64,000 bases of DNA from an uncultured Oleispira sp. Its GTDB lineage: Bacteria; Pseudomonadota; Gammaproteobacteria; Pseudomonadales; Oceanobacteraceae. The stretch's first letter is position 1, and the number at the start of each line of letters is the position of its first letter. The stretch is from assembly GCA_913061415.1 (NCBI GenBank), contig CAJXUD010000010.1, forward strand, positions 62,001-126,000. Reading direction: 5' to 3'. The notes under the pieces were generated by a model. The model searched no databases. It was given only the letters and a program-made list of their open reading frames with translations, and had not been told where the DNA came from. The position numbers and the translations under genes are program-made. Positions 39,155 through 47,768 of this stretch are shown here, in pieces.

Positions 39155-40150
39155 CTAATTTTTACTAAGGAAAAAGTCCCGAGCAACATTCATATCTTGT
39201 TCAATGGCGGCTTTTAGTTCATCCAGCCCATTAAACTTTTTCTCTTCACGAATCTTTTGGCAAAACTCGATGCTTAAACGCTTGCCATAAATATTTCCGC
39301 CCTCTTCCAAACTAGGGAAATCAAAAATATGGACTTCTAACGAAGGTTCAGGAGTTCCTGCTACCGTCGGTTTAACTCCGATGTTAGCAACACCTTGCCA
39401 CGCTCTTGGCTGGCCTGAAGCATCAAGCACTTCACTTTCGTGACAGTCAGCGACTTCAATCTCAATCGCTTTCACCGCATAAACACCGGTCATCGGCAAT
39501 TTATTACGCTGCAAAATAACATTCGCGGTAGGCACACCAATTGTACGCCCTAGCTGGCGGCCATATCCAATACGACCACTCATTCGGTAAGAACGCCCTA
39601 GTAATTTACCTGCGCCAGTCAAATCATTAGCGGCTAAGCATTTACGCACTCGAGTACTGCTGACACGCTGTCCTTCAAACTCGAAGGTCTTCGTATCTTC
39701 AACGCTAAAGCCAAATTGCTTACCCGCATTTTGCAATAATTGATAATCGCCCGTGCGATCACAACCAAAGCGGAAATCATCACCCACAATCAAATGACTG
39801 ATTTTCAACCCATCCAGCAAAATCGTCTGAATAAACTGATCAGCGCTCATCGAGCGAAGTTTCTGATTGAACGGCAAACACAAAACGTAATCGACACCAA
39901 AACTGGCAAGATCTTGTAACTTCTCGCTCATATTAGCAAGACGCGCAGGTGCTTGATCCGGCGCAAAAAACTCACGCGGCTGAGGTTCAAACATCATAAC
40001 CACCGTTGGCAGTTGATGCTCTTCACCCTGTTTCTTCAGCTGCTGAAGAATTGCTTGATGTCCTAAATGAACACCATCAAAGTTGCCGATAGTCGCAACA
40101 CAGCCAGAAAAGTCGGATGGAATGTTGTATAACCCACGAATAAGGCGCAT
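39155..40150 (-). CDS. ribF: Bifunctional riboflavin kinase / FAD synthetase
   Basis: RibF converts riboflavin to FMN and then FAD. The 331-residue protein has the N-terminal FAD synthetase domain (IGNFDGVHLGHQAIL nucleotidyltransferase motif, VVMMFEPQPREFF, VGDDFRFG, VSSTRVR). The C-terminal flavokinase domain has GYGRQLGRTIGVPTANV, GVANIGVKPT and LEVHIFDF. Located between murJ and ileS as in Pseudomonas. Confidence 0.97.
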   Translation of the reverse strand: MRLIRGLYNIPSDFSGCVATIGNFDGVHLGHQAILQQLKKQGEEHQLPTVVMMFEPQPREFFAPDQAPARLANMSEKLQDLASFGVDYVLCLPFNQKLRSMSADQFIQTILLDGLKISHLIVGDDFRFGCDRTGDYQLLQNAGKQFGFSVEDTKTFEFEGQRVSSTRVRKCLAANDLTGAGKLLGRSYRMSGRIGYGRQLGRTIGVPTANVILQRNKLPMTGVYAVKAIEIEVADCHESEVLDASGQPRAWQGVANIGVKPTVAGTPEPSLEVHIFDFPSLEEGGNIYGKRLSIEFCQKIREEKKFNGLDELKAAIEQDMNVARDFFLSKN

Positions 40151-40322
40151 ACCGCCGATAAACCCCGCCTAAAATAACTGCGGGATTATAGCGACTTGAC
40201 CAGCAAGTGAACAGGTCTTTTGAGAACATCCTAGGCGAGAATTTTGCTTTGGCGGTTAAAGCTTTGTAAACAATTAACAAGAAAGGCACCGAGGGCTCTA
40301 GAGCTAACCCCAAAAGCGCCTC

Positions 40323-41897
40323 CTAAAAGCGAGCACCCTTCAAGTGCCGAGACCTAAGCCCAAATACCACCAAGGTAACAAAATAAACCGCCACACCCGC
40401 ACCCACAATCGCCGACATCCAGCCAATGCGCTGCCAAGTACCCCACTCTAGCCATTGCTGAGCATCTCCCATCATAAAATACATCACAACAAACAACGCT
40501 GCGTTGGCGATTAGTACCTTAATTGCAAAAGCCAACCAGCCTGGCTGCGCCTTGTAATGCCCTGTCGCTTTTAACCCGCGATACAGCATGTAAGCATTAA
40601 AGAACGCCGATAACGACGTTGCCAGTGCAAGACCCGCATGTTGAAACGGGCCTACTAAGGCTAAGTTCAAAACCATATTCACCACCATGGCCTGAATACC
40701 AATTTTTACTGGAGTCTTAGTATCTTGACGCGCGTAATAACCTGGCGCGAGTACTTTAATCAACATAAAGGCGAACAAGCCGATGCCATACGCCTGCAAG
40801 CTAAGCGTCATCTTGCCAATATCATACGGCGTGATTTCGCCATGGAAGAAGATGGTCGCCATTAACGGCGTTGCCAAAACAACCAAAGCTAGCGCTGCTG
40901 GTAGAGCTAATAAGAAAATCATCCGCGTGGCCCAATCGAGGGTTTGGGCAAAATGCGCTGAATCGTTTTCTGCGTGCTTCTTCGATAACGCGGGCAATAT
41001 CACTACGCCAATCGCAATGGCAAAAATACCCAACGGTAAATTATTTAACCGATCTGAGTAATACAGCCAACTGACACTACCGGGCTCTAAGAAAGACGCT
41101 AACAAAGTATCTAATAACAAATTGATTTGACTAACGGACACCCCAAATAATGCAGGTCCCATCAAGCGTAGAATACGACCAACACCTTCTTGCTTTGGCT
41201 GATACGTCGGGCGTACTAGCAAGCCTAAACGTGCAATGAACGGCAACTGAAATAAGAACTGCAACGCACCCGCCATAAATACGCCCCAAGCCAAAGCGTA
41301 TAAAGGCTCGACGAACCAGCTGGTCATTACCAAGGTCGAAAAGATCAAGCACACATTAAGCAATACGGGGGTAAACGCCGGTATCGCAAAGCGGCCATAC
41401 GCATTCAAAATACTGCCAGCAAACGCGGTCAGAGAGATGAAAAGCAAATAAGGGAAGGTAATACGGAGCAAATCGCCGGTTAAGGCAAACTTAGCTTCAT
41501 CGCCGCTAAAGCCCGGCGCAAACACATACGGCAACCAAGGCGCTAATAACAATGCCAGCATGGTGACTAAAAAGAGAACAAGACCAAGCACCCCCGAAAC
41601 ACTGGCGATCAGCATCTTAACTTCGGCAACACTACGCTGCGACTTGTATTCAGATAGCACCGGAACAAAAGCCACCGAGAATGCGCCTTCGGCAAATAAG
41701 CGACGTAAAAAATTAGGAATTTTGAACGCCACAAAAAAGGCATCCGCACGAGCACCAAAATACTGCGCGACCACCACATCTCGAACAAGCCCTAAAACAC
41801 GGCTCAACAAGGTCATAATGCTGACGATGCTTGAAGACCTTGCTAATGAAGCCTTTTTTTCGGGTTTGAGGATTGTGTTCGGTTCAGAATCAGACAT
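40323..41897 (-). CDS. murJ: Lipid II flippase MurJ
   Basis: MurJ (MviN) flips lipid II across the inner membrane for cell wall synthesis. The 524-residue protein has about 14 membrane helices of the MOP superfamily, with the N-terminal segments SIVSIMTLLSRVLGLVRDVVVAQYFG and ADAFFVAFKIPNFLRRLFAEGAFS highly characteristic. In Pseudomonas rpsT lies immediately upstream in divergent orientation; here about 11.5 kb of other genes intervene. Confidence 0.96.
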   Translation of the reverse strand: MSDSEPNTILKPEKKASLARSSSIVSIMTLLSRVLGLVRDVVVAQYFGARADAFFVAFKIPNFLRRLFAEGAFSVAFVPVLSEYKSQRSVAEVKMLIASVSGVLGLVLFLVTMLALLLAPWLPYVFAPGFSGDEAKFALTGDLLRITFPYLLFISLTAFAGSILNAYGRFAIPAFTPVLLNVCLIFSTLVMTSWFVEPLYALAWGVFMAGALQFLFQLPFIARLGLLVRPTYQPKQEGVGRILRLMGPALFGVSVSQINLLLDTLLASFLEPGSVSWLYYSDRLNNLPLGIFAIAIGVVILPALSKKHAENDSAHFAQTLDWATRMIFLLALPAALALVVLATPLMATIFFHGEITPYDIGKMTLSLQAYGIGLFAFMLIKVLAPGYYARQDTKTPVKIGIQAMVVNMVLNLALVGPFQHAGLALATSLSAFFNAYMLYRGLKATGHYKAQPGWLAFAIKVLIANAALFVVMYFMMGDAQQWLEWGTWQRIGWMSAIVGAGVAVYFVTLVVFGLRSRHLKGARF

Positions 41898-41937
41898 GGA
41901 GCTTCCGTGCTGGAATATAGAATACGTTCAAAAGGTT

Positions 41938-41973
41938 GAGCACGATTAAGGCCTGCTTTGCTTAACCGTGCTC
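41938..41973 (-). terminator. Stem-loop between the RRM gene and murJ
   Basis: GAGCACGATTAAG (41938-41950) pairs with CTTAACCGTGCTC (41961-41973) with one mismatch. On the minus strand it is followed by AACCTTTTG. It probably terminates the RRM gene. Confidence 0.6.
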
Positions 41974-42044
41974 TGTATACAAGTGCGCTATTTCATAAGA
42001 GCTCTATTGAAGAGGAGCTCTACTGAATAAGTGCTCACTTAATG

Positions 42045-42290
42045 CTATTTATCGTCAGCGGCGCGCTTAACACGAATCGTTTGGCCGGCAATTTCTGTCG
42101 CATTCAATGACTTCATCGCGGCTTTACCATTGCCAGGCCCAGGCATTACCACAAAGCCGAAGCCTTTAGATTCGCCTGTTTGTGCATCCATTACCAAGGT
42201 GCATTCTGCCACTTCACCAAACGGAGCAAATAATGCTTCTAACTCTTGCTCAGTCAAAGTGCGAGCAAGATTGCGGATTAATAATTTCAT
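42045..42290 (-). CDS. Small RNA-binding protein with one RRM domain
   Basis: The 81-residue protein is a single RNA recognition motif: RNP2 as LLIRNLA at the N-terminus and RNP1 as KGFGFVVM (about 42-49), ending in a basic tail. Such bacterial RRM proteins are often cold- or stress-induced, but their targets are unknown. It stands alone between murJ and a long AT-rich gap. Confidence 0.88.
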   Translation of the reverse strand: MKLLIRNLARTLTEQELEALFAPFGEVAECTLVMDAQTGESKGFGFVVMPGPGNGKAAMKSLNATEIAGQTIRVKRAADDK

Positions 42291-42974
42291 GGGATGACCT
42301 AATTTTATGAGTACGACGAGAAAGCTTGGTAAAGCTTCAATTTATATGCGCCATCTTACCAGAGAATGTAATAACTGCTTAGCCGAAAATCCAACTCATT
42401 GATTGATTAAAAAACATACAATCTAAGGGCTCTGCAGAAATATCTGCACAGAGGTAGGATAAAAGTTAAGAGAATAAAGTTATGCCATTAGTTATGCCCG
42501 CAGTTATCCACAGGATCTGTGGATACAATAATGATAACTAACGTCACAATCCCTAAATAGCGCTTATTTTTTCTAAAAACAAGTCTTGTAATGCATAAAG
42601 TTAGAAAATAATTATGACTTTCCTGAGCCTGAATATTTTTCCAAAAAAACACTCTAAACCATTGACTTTACTGGCTTTAAGCCAATTCAAACAATTGTTC
42701 GAAAAAGCAACAATCTGAGACAATAGTTGATTCTATAAGGGCTGTAGGAGGTTATAAATATTTTATACCCATAGTTATACACAGATACTGTTGGTAAGTT
42801 GTTTTTTATCAGAAATATTATCTATGTGGATTAATACAACAGGATAAAACGCGGGATATGGAGGCTTTATTTAAAGTATCATTAAAAATTTGGCTTAAAA
42901 TCAAAGCAAATAGGCAATATAAATCAGCTTAATAAAAGCCTGCCTCATATCACCTCGAACGCAAAGAATATTAA
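42291..42974. other. 684-bp AT-rich gap with DnaA-box-like 9-mers
   Basis: No gene is supported here. TTATCCACA (42504-42512) faces an inverted TGTGGATAC at 42517-42525, together a near-palindrome around GGATC. TTATACACA lies at 42775-42783 and an inverted TGTGGATTA at 42825-42833. The region is very A/T-rich (for example 42561-42660) but GATC sites are scarce. It may be a DnaA-binding or titration site, or chance in AT-rich DNA. The RRM gene promoter must lie near its left end. Confidence 0.45.
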
Positions 42975-43691
42975 TTACAACAGTACTTTCATCGCATCTA
43001 TCACAGGCGGGTTCTTAATAGCCAAACCTTCAATAGCCGGTTTATGAAATCTACGCTTATGTTCAGCAAAAATACCACGGCCTTTACTGAATGTTTTGGC
43101 ATACGCTAAAGCACCTTCTAACAAAGCATCAGCGCCTTCAAACGTTTGCTCAACCACCTTGTCTTCTTTTAATTCGTCACCCGATAGTCGACGACCCGAA
43201 AGCAGCATTTCATTAAAGCGATATTGTGGGATCACTTTTAATATTACATCCAATAAACCTGGAATAAATGGAATACTCATATCAACTTCTGGGAAACAGA
43301 AAAAACCACGATCGCTACGCATAAAACGGAAATCGCACGCACACGCAAGTACGCTGCCATTACCAAAGGTATGGCCATTAATCGCAGCAATCACTGGCAT
43401 TGGGAATTCCATAATCGCGGTATAGATCGCATCCATATTATGTAAAAATTCTTTTACATCGGCATGGTTACCATTTTGAATATTTCCCATCATCCAAGGT
43501 ACATCAATGCCTTGGCTCCAGCTTTTTTCATCGCTAGAAGCTAGGATCAATGCTTTGTTGCCTTTATCTTCTTCAACTTGCTTAAGCAGTGCTAAAAGCT
43601 GTTTAGAAAACTCTAGGTTGTGGGCATTCTTGCCATTATCCATGGAGATAATGGCAACTTTACCTTCATTGCGTAAACTCATTAAAGACAT
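42975..43691 (-). CDS. Enoyl-CoA isomerase-like crotonase in the atu cluster
   Basis: This 238-residue crotonase-fold protein is the last gene of the atu run. The oxyanion motif is AAINGHTFGNGSVLACACD, in which the first catalytic Glu of hydratases is Val. The second acidic site is kept in FFCFPEVDMSIPF. Loss of the first Glu with retention of the second is typical of delta3-delta2-enoyl-CoA isomerases, which use a single Glu. It could move double bonds during beta-oxidation of the isoprenoid chain produced by the Atu pathway (inference). It is not one of the standard atuA-H genes that I know. Confidence 0.75.
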   Translation of the reverse strand: MSLMSLRNEGKVAIISMDNGKNAHNLEFSKQLLALLKQVEEDKGNKALILASSDEKSWSQGIDVPWMMGNIQNGNHADVKEFLHNMDAIYTAIMEFPMPVIAAINGHTFGNGSVLACACDFRFMRSDRGFFCFPEVDMSIPFIPGLLDVILKVIPQYRFNEMLLSGRRLSGDELKEDKVVEQTFEGADALLEGALAYAKTFSKGRGIFAEHKRRFHKPAIEGLAIKNPPVIDAMKVLL

Positions 43692-43716
43692 ATTAAATTC
43701 TCTTTCTTATGCTAAA

Positions 43717-44604
43717 TTATTCGTCAGATAGTCCTGCCAATGGCGGTACAGTACCGCGAACATATGCATCAGCGTCTTGCACAAATAAATCTGGCATTAG
43801 GTCAGTTTTATCGCTTTCTGGGTTAGCGCGATACTGTTCAAAGTCTTCTACACCTTGGGTGCGAAGAAAGTCTTCGTCAATTAATAATTGACCTGTGATC
43901 TCACGATTTTCTGTTTTCAATAATGCGAATGCTGCGTCTGCCATAATTTTAGGGCCACGTGCACGGTCGAATGATTGCTTGCCGCCAAATGAGGTTGCAG
44001 CAGTATGGATAACAGTACGTGGCCATAGTGCGTTTACGGCGATGCCATAGCGCTTAAACTCGTCTGACATGCCCATTGTGAGCATCGACATGCCATACTT
44101 GGTTAATGTGTATGGTGAATGGTTGCGCATCCAACGGCGATCAAGGTCTAGCGGTGGTGAGAAGCTTAGGATGTGGCCGTTTTCTGATTTTTTCAAATAC
44201 GGTAAGGCTTTTTGGCTTAGCAAGAATACTGCACGGAAGTTAACTTGCATCATTAGATCAAGTTTCTTCAAGGGTGTGGATTCAACACCCGCTAAGGCAA
44301 TCGCACCGGCGTTATTGATGATGGCGTCGATACCACCAAATTTTTCTACAGTAAGCTTAATTAAGTTGTCGATGTCTTCTTCGCTACGCACATCCACTTT
44401 AACTGCTAGGCCTTGACCACCGGCTGCTTCAACTTCTTTCACTACCGAATGAATCGTGCCTTCCAGTTTTGGATGTGGCTCATCTGACTTAGCGGCAATA
44501 ACAATGTTTGCGCCTTCAGCGGCACAGGTTAAGGCAACTTCACGACCGATACCACGGCTTGCGCCTGTGATGATAATGGTTGTATTTTTCAATGAACTCA
44601 TCAT
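43717..44604 (-). CDS. atuB: HSDL2-like short-chain dehydrogenase, AtuB type
   Basis: The 295-residue protein is a short-chain dehydrogenase/reductase with cofactor motif TGASRGIGREVAL, NNAGAIALAG, and catalytic Tyr/Lys in SPYTLTKYGMS. The segment VIAAKSDEPHPKLEGTI and NALWPRTVIHTAA are distinctive of the HSDL2 subgroup to which Pseudomonas AtuB belongs. AtuB is required for growth on citronellol, but its exact substrate is not certain. It lies between atuF and the isomerase gene, whereas in Pseudomonas atuB follows atuA. Confidence 0.8.
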   Translation of the reverse strand: MMSSLKNTTIIITGASRGIGREVALTCAAEGANIVIAAKSDEPHPKLEGTIHSVVKEVEAAGGQGLAVKVDVRSEEDIDNLIKLTVEKFGGIDAIINNAGAIALAGVESTPLKKLDLMMQVNFRAVFLLSQKALPYLKKSENGHILSFSPPLDLDRRWMRNHSPYTLTKYGMSMLTMGMSDEFKRYGIAVNALWPRTVIHTAATSFGGKQSFDRARGPKIMADAAFALLKTENREITGQLLIDEDFLRTQGVEDFEQYRANPESDKTDLMPDLFVQDADAYVRGTVPPLAGLSDE

Positions 44605-44637
44605 AAATTCCTTATTCTAAAATCGGGTTACGATATT

Positions 44638-46704
44638 TTATTCAGCTGCTGCAGCTGTAATCTGAATCAATTTCTGGCGACCTTTAACTTGATCACCTGC
44701 CTGTACTAATACTTCGGTAATCATGCCAGCGACGCCAGCTTTTAGTGGATGTTCCATCTTCATGGCTTCTAATACCGCAAGGGTTTGCCCCACTTCAACC
44801 ACATCACCGATCTTCACCATAACATCAACCATGCCACCATCCATCGAGGCAAAGACCTGATCCGAACCACCTTTGTTCTTCTTAGCCGACTGCAAGCTAA
44901 TATCAGTAAAGGTTAAATTGCCATAAGCTGCCGCAAGATGAACTTGCGCACAACCCAAGGCTTCATCTTGTCCATTAAGGCTACTATTGGTGCGGCTATA
45001 CACTACCGTACGAACTACATCATCAAATAAATACGTCAGTGTGTTTGCTGACTGCTCGATGATTTCAAGCGATGCCTGCTTCTTGTTTTCAGGCGCTTTG
45101 CCTTCAGACGTTTCAGTATAAGAAATTTCAATGCGATTATTAACGGCAGATAATTCAAGTTCGAAGACTTCATCTTCACATGATAATTTTAATACTCGAC
45201 TGCCGACGTTATTATTCTGCCAGCCTGTGCCTGAATTTTTATTACCGTTTTGATTACTATCTTTAGCAACTGCAAAAAGCGCCGCCGCTAAAGCCACTTC
45301 TTTTGTTTGGGCTTTTAACGGTTTTAAACTGGCATCATCATTAAAATCTTCACCAATGAATGCAGTGGTTGCTTCACCATCGATGAACGTTTTATTACCT
45401 AAAATAGCCGCTAAAAAAGCACGGTTATCTTTAATGCCTAATAAATGACTATCTTCAACTGCACGTACTAAACGACGGCGAGCTTCTTCACGGTTTTCAC
45501 CATAAGCAATAATCTTAGCCAACATCGGATCATAAAAAGAACTAACGGTTTGGCCCTCATTAATTCCAGATTTGATACCCGCTTTAATTCCAGAGTCGAT
45601 TCGAATACCATCACCCGACGCAGGCTGCCACAAGTTGATTAAACCCGTTTGTGGAATAAAATTTGTACCAGGATCTTCAGCGTATAAACGTACTTCCATT
45701 GCATGGCCCGTTAGCGTTACATCTTCTTGGGTAATCGATAATTTATCACCCGCGGCAGCACGTAATTGCATTGCCACTAAATCTAAACCCGTAATTAATT
45801 CTGTTACTGGATGCTCAACCTGCAAGCGCGTATTCATTTCTAAGAAATAAAAGTTACCTTCGCTATCCGCTAAAAACTCGACCGTACCCGCGCCAACATA
45901 GTTACAAGCCTTTGCTGCATTAACCGCAGCTTCACCCATGGCTTGACGCATTTCTGGGCTAACAAAAGGAGACGGTGCTTCTTCAACGACTTTTTGGTGA
46001 CGACGCTGTACAGAGCAATCACGTTCACCTAAATAAACGGTATTGCCATACGAGTCAGCAAATACTTGAATTTCAATATGGCGCGGTTGCAGAACGGCTT
46101 TTTCAATAATTAACTCGCCGTTGCCAAACGCATTAAATGCTTCAGAGCGTGCCGATTTAATCAGTTCGTCTAGATCTTTAGCATCGGTGACTAAACGCAT
46201 ACCACGGCCACCACCACCGGCGCTGGCTTTTAGCATTACAGGCATACCAATTTCGATCGCGGCTCTCTTTAAAACTTCTTCGTTTTGGTCTGCGCCTTCG
46301 TAGCCCTGAATACAAGGAACGCCTGCTGCGATCATGGCGATTTTTGATTGGCGCTTGCTGCCCATTAAATCTATGGCATCGGGGCGTGGGCCAATGAAGG
46401 TTATGCCTGCATCGACACAGTCTTTAGCGAACGCTGAGTTTTCAGATAAAAAGCCGTAACCTGGGTGGATGGCATCAGCGCCTGTTTTTTTAGCAGCGGC
46501 AATTATTTTGTCGGCAACTAAATAGCTTTCTCCAACTGGAGCGCCACCAATGCAAATGGCTTCGTCGGCAATCGCGACATGCGGGGCGTTAGCATCAGCT
46601 TCAGAAAAAACTGCGACGGTGCGATAACCCAAAGATTGTGCTGAGCGTATAACACGAACGGCAATTTCACCACGGTTAGCAACTAATACTTTTTGAAAAC
46701 TCAT
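44638..46704 (-). CDS. atuF: Geranyl-CoA carboxylase biotin-containing alpha subunit
   Basis: The 688-residue protein has a biotin carboxylase domain (KVLVANRGEIAVRVIRSA, HPGYGFLSEN, KASAGGGGRGMR, FLEMNTRLQVEHPVTE), a middle BT-like domain and a C-terminal biotinyl domain with EAMKMEHPL (Lys about residue 653). With AtuC it carboxylates geranyl-CoA to isohexenylglutaconyl-CoA. Sequence alone does not separate it from the methylcrotonyl-CoA carboxylase alpha subunit LiuD; atuA, atuD and atuR context decides. The start overlaps the atuE stop (ATGA). Confidence 0.88.
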   Translation of the reverse strand: MSFQKVLVANRGEIAVRVIRSAQSLGYRTVAVFSEADANAPHVAIADEAICIGGAPVGESYLVADKIIAAAKKTGADAIHPGYGFLSENSAFAKDCVDAGITFIGPRPDAIDLMGSKRQSKIAMIAAGVPCIQGYEGADQNEEVLKRAAIEIGMPVMLKASAGGGGRGMRLVTDAKDLDELIKSARSEAFNAFGNGELIIEKAVLQPRHIEIQVFADSYGNTVYLGERDCSVQRRHQKVVEEAPSPFVSPEMRQAMGEAAVNAAKACNYVGAGTVEFLADSEGNFYFLEMNTRLQVEHPVTELITGLDLVAMQLRAAAGDKLSITQEDVTLTGHAMEVRLYAEDPGTNFIPQTGLINLWQPASGDGIRIDSGIKAGIKSGINEGQTVSSFYDPMLAKIIAYGENREEARRRLVRAVEDSHLLGIKDNRAFLAAILGNKTFIDGEATTAFIGEDFNDDASLKPLKAQTKEVALAAALFAVAKDSNQNGNKNSGTGWQNNNVGSRVLKLSCEDEVFELELSAVNNRIEISYTETSEGKAPENKKQASLEIIEQSANTLTYLFDDVVRTVVYSRTNSSLNGQDEALGCAQVHLAAAYGNLTFTDISLQSAKKNKGGSDQVFASMDGGMVDVMVKIGDVVEVGQTLAVLEAMKMEHPLKAGVAGMITEVLVQAGDQVKGRQKLIQITAAAAE

Positions 46705-47522
46705 TGATCTGTTTCCTTTTCTTTATTACTCGTGGACACATCCGCCCAAGCCGGTAATCGTTTTTGCATAAAGGCAGCGCCACCTTCACGACCTTCACCC
46801 ATAACGGCGTCAGCGAAATCTTCGGCTGCTTGATCTAGTAAGAATTCTAGGTCTTGCTTATCGACGCTGTGAATTAACGCTTTGGTTGTTTTTGATGCTT
46901 GTGGTGAACATTTAATCGCAAGTTTTACGGCTTTATTTACTGCGTCTTCAAGTTGCTGACTGTCTTCAACTACTTGATGAATCAAACCGAGGTTCATCGC
47001 TTCTTGTGCTTTAATGCGATTGCCAAACAAGGCCATTCTACGAGTTTGGGTTAAGCCAATTCGCTTCACTACAAATGGGGCGATTTGCGCAGGGATTATT
47101 CCCAATGAGGTTTCTGGCAAACCAAATTGGGTTTTCTCAACAGCAATGGCTAAATCTGAAACACAAGCCAAACCAAAACCACCACCTAATACTGCACCTT
47201 CTAAAGCGCAGATAACGGCTGCAGGTAGATGATCGGCTTTGGTGATCATGTGGCCAAAGGCGCGATTCAATTCAACAAGGGCTTGTTTATCAGTACCTGC
47301 TGACTGCATATCTTTTATGTCGCCACCGGCGCAAAAGTTGCCATGACTACCGCTAATAATTAATACACGGTAGTTTTCGTTTTCAACTTTTTCCATCACG
47401 GCCATTAATTCATTCACCATTTTCAGGTTCATGGCATTGGCAAGTTTTGGTCGGTTTAGCATCACGCGTAATACAGGTTTTTGGTCTTGTATTACTAATG
47501 TCTCAAATTCTTGTTGGCTCAT
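46701..47522 (-). CDS. atuE: Isohexenylglutaconyl-CoA hydratase (AtuE)
   Basis: From ATG 47522 (MSQQEFETLVIQDQKPVLRV) this crotonase is 273 residues. It has the oxyanion motif LEGAVLGGGFGLACVSD, with Gly where many hydratases carry the first Glu, and FGLPETSLGIIPAQIAPFVV with the second Glu kept. It should hydrate the product of AtuC/AtuF. The frame is open to 47582, but those extra residues are encoded by a repeat element and are rejected. Translational coupling to atuF. Confidence 0.82.
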   Translation of the reverse strand: MSQQEFETLVIQDQKPVLRVMLNRPKLANAMNLKMVNELMAVMEKVENENYRVLIISGSHGNFCAGGDIKDMQSAGTDKQALVELNRAFGHMITKADHLPAAVICALEGAVLGGGFGLACVSDLAIAVEKTQFGLPETSLGIIPAQIAPFVVKRIGLTQTRRMALFGNRIKAQEAMNLGLIHQVVEDSQQLEDAVNKAVKLAIKCSPQASKTTKALIHSVDKQDLEFLLDQAAEDFADAVMGEGREGGAAFMQKRLPAWADVSTSNKEKETDQ

Positions 47523-47569
47523 TTCAAAATCTCTATTAGCTATTACGCCCGTCAATGTGCTTGCGCTCG

Positions 47570-47690
47570 GCATGAAGTTCATCTTTGTACGGCACGCTGT
47601 GAATACGTCGCTTCGCTCTCCCTGTAAGCTCTGCTATAACATCCATGTTATAGAAGGCCTACAACGATAAACTCCAGACCTCACCGCACA
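47570..47690. repeat. Second copy of the ATCCAT-hairpin repeat, inside the atu operon
   Basis: The gap between atuD and atuE contains TCCCTGTAAGCT (47619-47630) and a perfect hairpin CTATAACAT-CC-ATGTTATAG at 47634-47653. The ribF-ileS element has TCCCTATAGGCT and GGCAT-CC-ATGCC in the same order and spacing class. The outer limits of this copy are not clear and the 21-bp terminal arms of the other element are missing. Confidence 0.6.
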
Positions 47691-47768
47691 TTAACTACAC
47701 TTTAGTTAAATTCTTTTGCAAGTTTTATTGCATGCGCGATTCAACAGTGACAAATATTTACGCTCTAA

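Noticed and set aside
42291-42974. Chromosomal replication origin
   Set aside because: No dnaA, dnaN, gidA or rpmH nearby, few GATC sites and imperfect boxes; kept only as a DnaA-binding candidate.
47523-47582. Upstream extension of atuE by 20 residues
   Set aside because: The extra codons fall in the repeat element and do not resemble a crotonase N-terminus.
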